35,176 nt of DNA from contig WFXD01000058.1 in assembly GCA_015490795.1 (NCBI GenBank), positions 1-35,176 of the forward strand, in the 5' to 3' direction. Shown here one piece after another: positions 31,411-35,176 of this stretch (position 1 is the first letter of the stretch; every line of letters begins with the position of its first letter). Below the pieces are notes generated by a model. The model saw only the letters and a list, made by a program, of their open reading frames with translations. It searched no databases and was not told the origin of the DNA. Both the position numbers and the translations under genes were made by a program. This DNA is from Gammaproteobacteria bacterium. GTDB taxonomy: Bacteria > Pseudomonadota > Gammaproteobacteria > Chromatiales > Chromatiaceae.

Positions 31411-33582
31411 GTGAAACTCTTGAAGGTTTTAGCAGGGCTGCTGGGCCTGGCTGTTGTGCTGATGGTGGCAGCCATCATTATTGTGCCACAGATGGTTGAC
31501 CCCAATGATTTTCGGGATGACATCGTTGCCAAAGTGAAAGAGGCCACGGGGCGTGAGCTGCAAATCAGTGGCGACATCGAGCTGTCCCTCTTTCCCTGGC
31601 TGGGCCTGGAGTTGGGTGAGCTGAAGCTGAGCAATGCCAAAGGGTTTGATGCGGCAACCTTTGCATCCATCAAACAGGCAGCGGTCAAGGTCAGGATCAT
31701 GCCGCTGCTGAGCAAGCAGGTGGAGGTGGATACGGTTTTGCTGGATGGGCTGGTGCTCAACCTGGCCAAAGCCAAAGATGGCCGGACAAACTGGGATGAT
31801 CTGGCGGGCGCACAGCAGACTGCCCCCGCCGGTGATCGCGCAGCAGCGCCGGGGCAGCGTCCAGAGAGGGCAGACTCAACAGCGGCCATGCCATTGGCAG
31901 GGTTGGCAATCGGTGGGCTTACCGTCTCCAATGCCAACATCAGCTGGCGCGATGATAGTAGCGGCCAACAGCTCGGTATCCAGCAGCTTAACCTGCAGAC
32001 AGGCGCTATCGTGCCTGGGCAGCCAGTGGATCTGGCGCTGGATTTTATTGTAGAGGGCCAGGCACCCGCCATTAAGGCCACTGTTCAGCTGAGTGGCACG
32101 CCACAATTGAGTGCAAAGATGGATCGGCTCAATATCAACAAACTGATACTGAGTGTGGATGCCACAGGCGACCTGTTGAAGGGCAAGCCACTGAAGCTCA
32201 AGCTGGAGACGGGGGTGGCGCTGAACCTGTTGTCGCAGCATCTTAAGCTCGATGGACTGCAACTCCACGCAAATGGCCTGCTGCTGAGTGGCGACCTTGA
32301 GGCCAGTGACCTGGCCAATGAGCCGCTCTTCAGCGGGGTGCTGAAGTTGGCAGAGCTGAATCTGCGGGAGTGGCTGGCACAGCATGAGATGCCGGTGCCG
32401 GCAACTGCCGATACAACGGCGCTTACCCGTGCCGCGCTGGCCATGGAGCTGGCTGGCACCGCTAAAAAGCTGGATATCACCAAACTGGCGCTGGCGCTGG
32501 ATGATTCCAGCCTTACCGGTGAGCTGAAGATAGAACAGCTGGCCTCGGCCATGCCCGCCATTGATTTCAACCTCAATGTCGATGCCATCGACCTGGATCG
32601 CTACCTGCCGCCATCCGCAGATGAGCCAGCCGCTGCAAAAGCCGATAAAGCAGCAGTGGCCCAGACGCCAGCGGCCCAGACACCCGCGCTGAATTCAGAG
32701 GGGCAACCCGAGGCTGAGCTGCTCCCTGTTGCACTGCTGCGTCAGCTTGATATCAACGGCCTCTTCCATATTGGGCGACTCACAGTGAAAAAGCTGCTGG
32801 CCGAAGAGGTCGAGCTGAAGGTCAAGGCCAGGGGCGGGCACCTTAAGGTAGAGCAGCAGGTAAAGCGTTTCTACCAAGGCAATCTTCAGGCCGCAGTAAC
32901 GGTAGATGTCAGAGGTGAAGAGCCGCTGCTACAGATCACCAAACGGGCAACGGAGATACAGGCAGAGCCCCTGCTGCAAGATCTGGTGGGTGCCGGGCGC
33001 TTGCGTGGCGCCGGACGCTTCAGCGCCAATCTAAAGACACGCGGCAACACCGAACAGGCCTTTCGCCAGCACCTCGATGGGGATATTGGCTTTCGCTTCG
33101 AGAAGGGTGCGCTAAAAGGCATTGATCTGGCTCAGACCATCCGTGAAACCTGGGCAAAGATCAAGGGGAAACCAGCGCCCCCGGCCAACGATAAACCAGA
33201 GACAGATTTTAGTGAACTGGCAGGAACAGCCGTTATCACCCAGGGTATTCTGGTGAATGAAGACCTGATGGCAAAATCCCCTTTTTTGCGTGTAGATGGC
33301 AAGGGGCAGGTTGATCTTGTACAGGAGCAGTTGGACTACAGATTGACCACAACAATAGTGAAGTCGATGGAGGGGCAGGGCAGTAGCGATATGAAGGATC
33401 TCATGGGGGTGCCTGTGCCGGTCAAGATAACCGGCCCCTTTGCGGCACCCAAAATACGAGCGGATATGGATGAACTGGCCAAGCGCCTGCTGACTGACAA
33501 GGTTGAGCAGAAGATTGAAGAGAAGCTCAAAGGCAAGCTTCCTGATGATGTGAAAGAGAAGCTGAGAGGGCTGTTTCGATAG
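31411..33582 (+). CDS. AsmA-family protein (inner-membrane-anchored, phospholipid-transport-related)
   Basis: The protein has 723 residues from a GTG at 31411 with GGGGG-type sites 9 bases upstream. One N-terminal membrane helix ([19 protein letters not shown]) leads to the AsmA start, [41 protein letters not shown] (key parts [14 protein letters not shown] and [11 protein letters not shown]). The long periplasmic part is beta-rich with a Pro/Ala/Gln linker near 415-440. The conserved C-terminal AsmA block includes [14 protein letters not shown] and [18 protein letters not shown]. AsmA proteins belong to the bridge-like lipid-transport group. It ends at the overlap with the mutY frame. Confidence 0.9.
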   Translation: MKLLKVLAGLLGLAVVLMVAAIIIVPQMVDPNDFRDDIVAKVKEATGRELQISGDIELSLFPWLGLELGELKLSNAKGFDAATFASIKQAAVKVRIMPLLSKQVEVDTVLLDGLVLNLAKAKDGRTNWDDLAGAQQTAPAGDRAAAPGQRPERADSTAAMPLAGLAIGGLTVSNANISWRDDSSGQQLGIQQLNLQTGAIVPGQPVDLALDFIVEGQAPAIKATVQLSGTPQLSAKMDRLNINKLILSVDATGDLLKGKPLKLKLETGVALNLLSQHLKLDGLQLHANGLLLSGDLEASDLANEPLFSGVLKLAELNLREWLAQHEMPVPATADTTALTRAALAMELAGTAKKLDITKLALALDDSSLTGELKIEQLASAMPAIDFNLNVDAIDLDRYLPPSADEPAAAKADKAAVAQTPAAQTPALNSEGQPEAELLPVALLRQLDINGLFHIGRLTVKKLLAEEVELKVKARGGHLKVEQQVKRFYQGNLQAAVTVDVRGEEPLLQITKRATEIQAEPLLQDLVGAGRLRGAGRFSANLKTRGNTEQAFRQHLDGDIGFRFEKGALKGIDLAQTIRETWAKIKGKPAPPANDKPETDFSELAGTAVITQGILVNEDLMAKSPFLRVDGKGQVDLVQEQLDYRLTTTIVKSMEGQGSSDMKDLMGVPVPVKITGPFAAPKIRADMDELAKRLLTDKVEQKIEEKLKGKLPDDVKEKLRGLFR

Positions 33583-34661
33583 CGCCTGACAAAGCCGCGA
33601 AGAGCGGCGGTGCCCCTGTAGCGTTTGCGCAACCCGTACTGAACTGGTTTGATCGCCATGGGCGGAAGGGCCTGCCCTGGCAGCGGCAGCAGACGCCCTA
33701 CTCTATCTGGATCTCAGAGATCATGTTGCAGCAGACCCGGGTTGCAACAGTCATCCCCTATTTCGAGCGCTTCATGCAGCGTTTTCCTGATATCGATAGC
33801 TTGGCCAATACGCCTCTTGATGAGGTGCTCCACCACTGGTCAGGGCTGGGATATTATGCACGGGCGCGTAATCTGCACCGGGCAGCCCGATTGATATGCG
33901 AACAACATGCAGGCCATTTCCCGCTGCGGTTTGAACAGGTGCTGGCGCTGCCGGGCATTGGGCGTTCGACTGCCGGGGCGATACTCTCACTGGGAGCAGG
34001 AGAGCGGCATGCCATACTGGATGGCAATGTCAAGCGGGTGCTGGCGCGCTGCTTTGCCATAGCTGGCTGGCCAGGGCATTCGGCCGTGCAAAAGCAGCTG
34101 TGGCAGCATGCGGAACAGCATACACCTGACGAACGAGTGGCGGATTATAACCAAGCCATGATGGACCTGGGCTCACTGGTCTGTACCCGCAAGATGCCAC
34201 AGTGCCGGGAGTGCCCTTTGGCACAGATATGCCAGGCCCACGCCCAGGGTGATGAAACAGCCTACCCGGCCCCCAAACCCCGTAAAACAGTACCGATTCG
34301 CACCACATGCATGCTGATCCTGAAAAATGGGAAAGGAGAGATCATGCTGGAGCAGCGTCCGCCCAGTGGCATCTGGGGTGGGCTTTGGTCACTGCCAGAG
34401 TGTCCAACTGAGGATCAGGCAATACAGTGGTGTGATGAGCAGCTGGGAATTACTGGCCGATTAGTATCAAGCTGGCCGGTGCGCCGCCACACCTTCTCCC
34501 ACTTTCATCTGGAGATCACCCCGCTAGAGATTCAGGTAGAGCCAAGAGATGCCGTGATGGAAGCGCCCCGCCGACTCTGGTATAACCCTGCACAACCTGG
34601 CGCCTGCGGCGTGGCTGCCCCCGTCGCGCGCCTGATTCGAGAGTTCCAAGCAAAATCATGA
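33579..34661 (+). CDS. mutY: A/G-specific adenine DNA glycosylase
   Basis: The enzyme removes A opposite 8-oxo-G. The helix-hairpin-helix reads [20 protein letters not shown] with the later catalytic aspartate in [12 protein letters not shown]. The iron-sulfur cluster cysteines follow as C-x6-C-x2-C-x5-C ([17 protein letters not shown]). The C-terminal NUDIX-like domain ([27 protein letters not shown]) checks for 8-oxo-G. Conserved sequence ([15 protein letters not shown]) reaches upstream of the first in-frame ATG (33723), but no ATG, GTG or TTG exists between it and the stop at 33546. I place the start at ATA 33579, which overlaps the asmA stop (ATAG) and follows GAGAGGG by 9 bases; a CTG at 33639 is the other option. 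Operon with yggX. Confidence 0.88.
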   Translation: MAPDKAAKSGGAPVAFAQPVLNWFDRHGRKGLPWQRQQTPYSIWISEIMLQQTRVATVIPYFERFMQRFPDIDSLANTPLDEVLHHWSGLGYYARARNLHRAARLICEQHAGHFPLRFEQVLALPGIGRSTAGAILSLGAGERHAILDGNVKRVLARCFAIAGWPGHSAVQKQLWQHAEQHTPDERVADYNQAMMDLGSLVCTRKMPQCRECPLAQICQAHAQGDETAYPAPKPRKTVPIRTTCMLILKNGKGEIMLEQRPPSGIWGGLWSLPECPTEDQAIQWCDEQLGITGRLVSSWPVRRHTFSHFHLEITPLEIQVEPRDAVMEAPRRLWYNPAQPGACGVAAPVARLIREFQAKS

Positions 34662-34671
34662 GGAGAGAGCC

Positions 34672-34926
34672 ATGAGCCGAACTGTAAATTGTATAAAGCT
34701 GAAGCGTGAAGCCGAAGGCCTTGACCGCCCTCCTTATCCGGGCGAACTGGGGCAGCGAATCTTTGAAAATGTCTCAAAAGAGGGGTGGCAGCTCTGGATG
34801 GCCCAGCAGACCAAAATCATCAATGAATACCGGATAAACCCGACAGATCCCAAGTCCCGCAAATTTGTCGAAGACCAGATGGAGCAGTTTTTCTTCGGTA
34901 CCGGCAATGCCCTGCCAGTAGAGTGA
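34672..34926 (+). CDS. yggX: YggX, probable Fe(II)-trafficking/oxidative protection protein
   Basis: The protein has 84 residues. It matches YggX along its whole length: MSRTVNCIKLKREAEGLDRP with the conserved C7, PYPGELGQRIFENVSKEGW, QTKIINEYRINP and KFVEDQMEQFFFG. YggX protects iron-sulfur clusters such as the one in MutY from oxidation, which suits its usual place just after mutY, as here (10 bp apart). GAGGAGAGAG precedes the ATG. Confidence 0.96.
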   Translation: MSRTVNCIKLKREAEGLDRPPYPGELGQRIFENVSKEGWQLWMAQQTKIINEYRINPTDPKSRKFVEDQMEQFFFGTGNALPVE

Positions 34927-34954
34927 TTTTTTCAAAAATGGCACCCCTGCCTAC

Positions 34955-34983
34955 TTGACGCAGAGGCACCATCCCGGTCTAAT
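34955..34983 (+). promoter_or_regulatory. Sigma-70 promoter for tRNA-Phe
   Basis: TTGACG at 34955-34960 and TCTAAT at 34978-34983 are 17 bp apart, and the GC-rich ACGCCC after the -10 box is a discriminator typical of stable RNA genes. Transcription would start about 7 bases before the mature tRNA. Confidence 0.75.
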
Positions 34984-34996
34984 ACGCCCTTCTTTT

Positions 34997-35072
34997 GGCC
35001 AGGTAGCTCAGTCGGTAGAGCAGGGGACTGAAAATCCCCGTGTCGGCAGTTCGATTCTGTCCCTGGCCACCA
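34997..35072 (+). tRNA. tRNA-Phe (GAA)
   Basis: The gene is 76 nt long with CCA encoded. The acceptor stem GGCCAGG pairs with CCTGGCC. The D arm is GCTC-AGTCGGTA-GAGC. The anticodon arm GGGGA-CTGAAAA-TCCCC has the anticodon GAA. The T arm GGCAG-TTCGATT-CTGTC has one G-T pair. All positions fit a canonical cloverleaf. Confidence 0.98.
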
Positions 35073-35120
35073 TATAAATCAATAGCTTACGGTTGTTTTG
35101 GGTTTTGTAAGTTGTACCCC

Positions 35121-35154
35121 TTGCGTGACTTTTGCGTGAGCTGGCTCACGCAAA
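35121..35154. repeat. Inverted repeat and direct repeat just downstream of tRNA-Phe
   Basis: TTTGCGTGAGC (35131-35141) and GCTCACGCAAA (35144-35154) are perfect 11-bp arms around TG, and TTGCGTGA at 35121 is a third copy of the core. There is no T-run, so it does not look like a terminator. It lies 49 bases past the tRNA, where integrase arm sites are often found. Confidence 0.6.
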
Positions 35155-35176
35155 GCCGCTGCAACGCTACTACCCC

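Noticed and set aside
33723-34661. Short mutY form starting at ATG 33723
   Set aside because: It would lose conserved N-terminal residues ([15 protein letters not shown]) that are clearly encoded upstream in the same frame.

Overview
The window looks like chromosomal DNA of a gammaproteobacterium, probably a free-living or host-associated, respiring, pilus-bearing species. The evidence is the gene pairings: efp/epmA with a divergent epmB, a fimT-pilV-pilW-pilX-pilY1 minor pilin operon, a FimX-like c-di-GMP receptor, csiV next to mfd, cca overlapping tusA, and mutY-yggX followed by tRNA-Phe. No ribosomal RNA, phage structural gene or CRISPR array is visible. The species cannot be named from the sequence alone.

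Layout. 1-3644 (minus strand): the type IV pilus minor pilin operon, read fimT, pilV, pilW, pilX and then pilY1, which runs off the left edge. 3726-6333: the EF-P lysylation cluster, with efp and epmA on minus and epmB on plus, only 34 bp between the divergent start codons. 6509-10630: two c-di-GMP signalling genes, a large protein with an atypical PilZ-like C-terminus and a FimX-like REC/PAS/GGDEF/EAL protein whose catalytic motifs are all lost. 11198-13694: two consecutive exported proteins that join c-type heme sites to a sulfatase-modifying-factor (FGE/SUMF1) domain. 13747-14691: an exported M14 murein-peptide-type carboxypeptidase.

14635-18376 is the accessory and most structured part. 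A 330-340 bp direct repeat, holding the 3' end of the M14 peptidase gene, a palindromic MITE-like element and the 3' end of the L,D-transpeptidase gene, flanks a 3.1 kb insert. The insert starts with a REP-associated tyrosine transposase (RAYT) element, carries a Sel1-repeat protein and a possible degenerate nucleotide-cyclase-fold protein, and ends with a 75 bp deletion derivative of the RAYT element that has lost the transposase. The MITE-like palindrome occurs a third time upstream of the first heme-SUMF1 gene. The peptidase and transpeptidase genes were evidently convergent neighbours before the insertion.

18286-22821: an L,D-transpeptidase and a TPR protein that share a similar C-terminal domain (minus strand), a YcgR-like PilZ protein and a 46-residue membrane protein (plus strand), then csiV (minus strand). 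22832-26308: mfd (minus strand). 26491-28868: a copper-chaperone lipoprotein, an unknown membrane-anchored protein, cca and tusA (plus strand). 28870-30123: a FadL-type outer-membrane porin (minus strand). 30315-34926: a PerM-type transporter, an AsmA-family protein, mutY and yggX (plus strand). The window closes with tRNA-Phe and a perfect inverted repeat that may mark the edge of an integrated element.

Themes: surface motility under c-di-GMP control (pilins, FimX, two PilZ-type proteins), envelope and peptidoglycan maintenance (M14 peptidase, L,D-transpeptidase, CsiV, AsmA), translation quality (EF-P system, CCA enzyme, tRNA) and DNA repair (Mfd, MutY).
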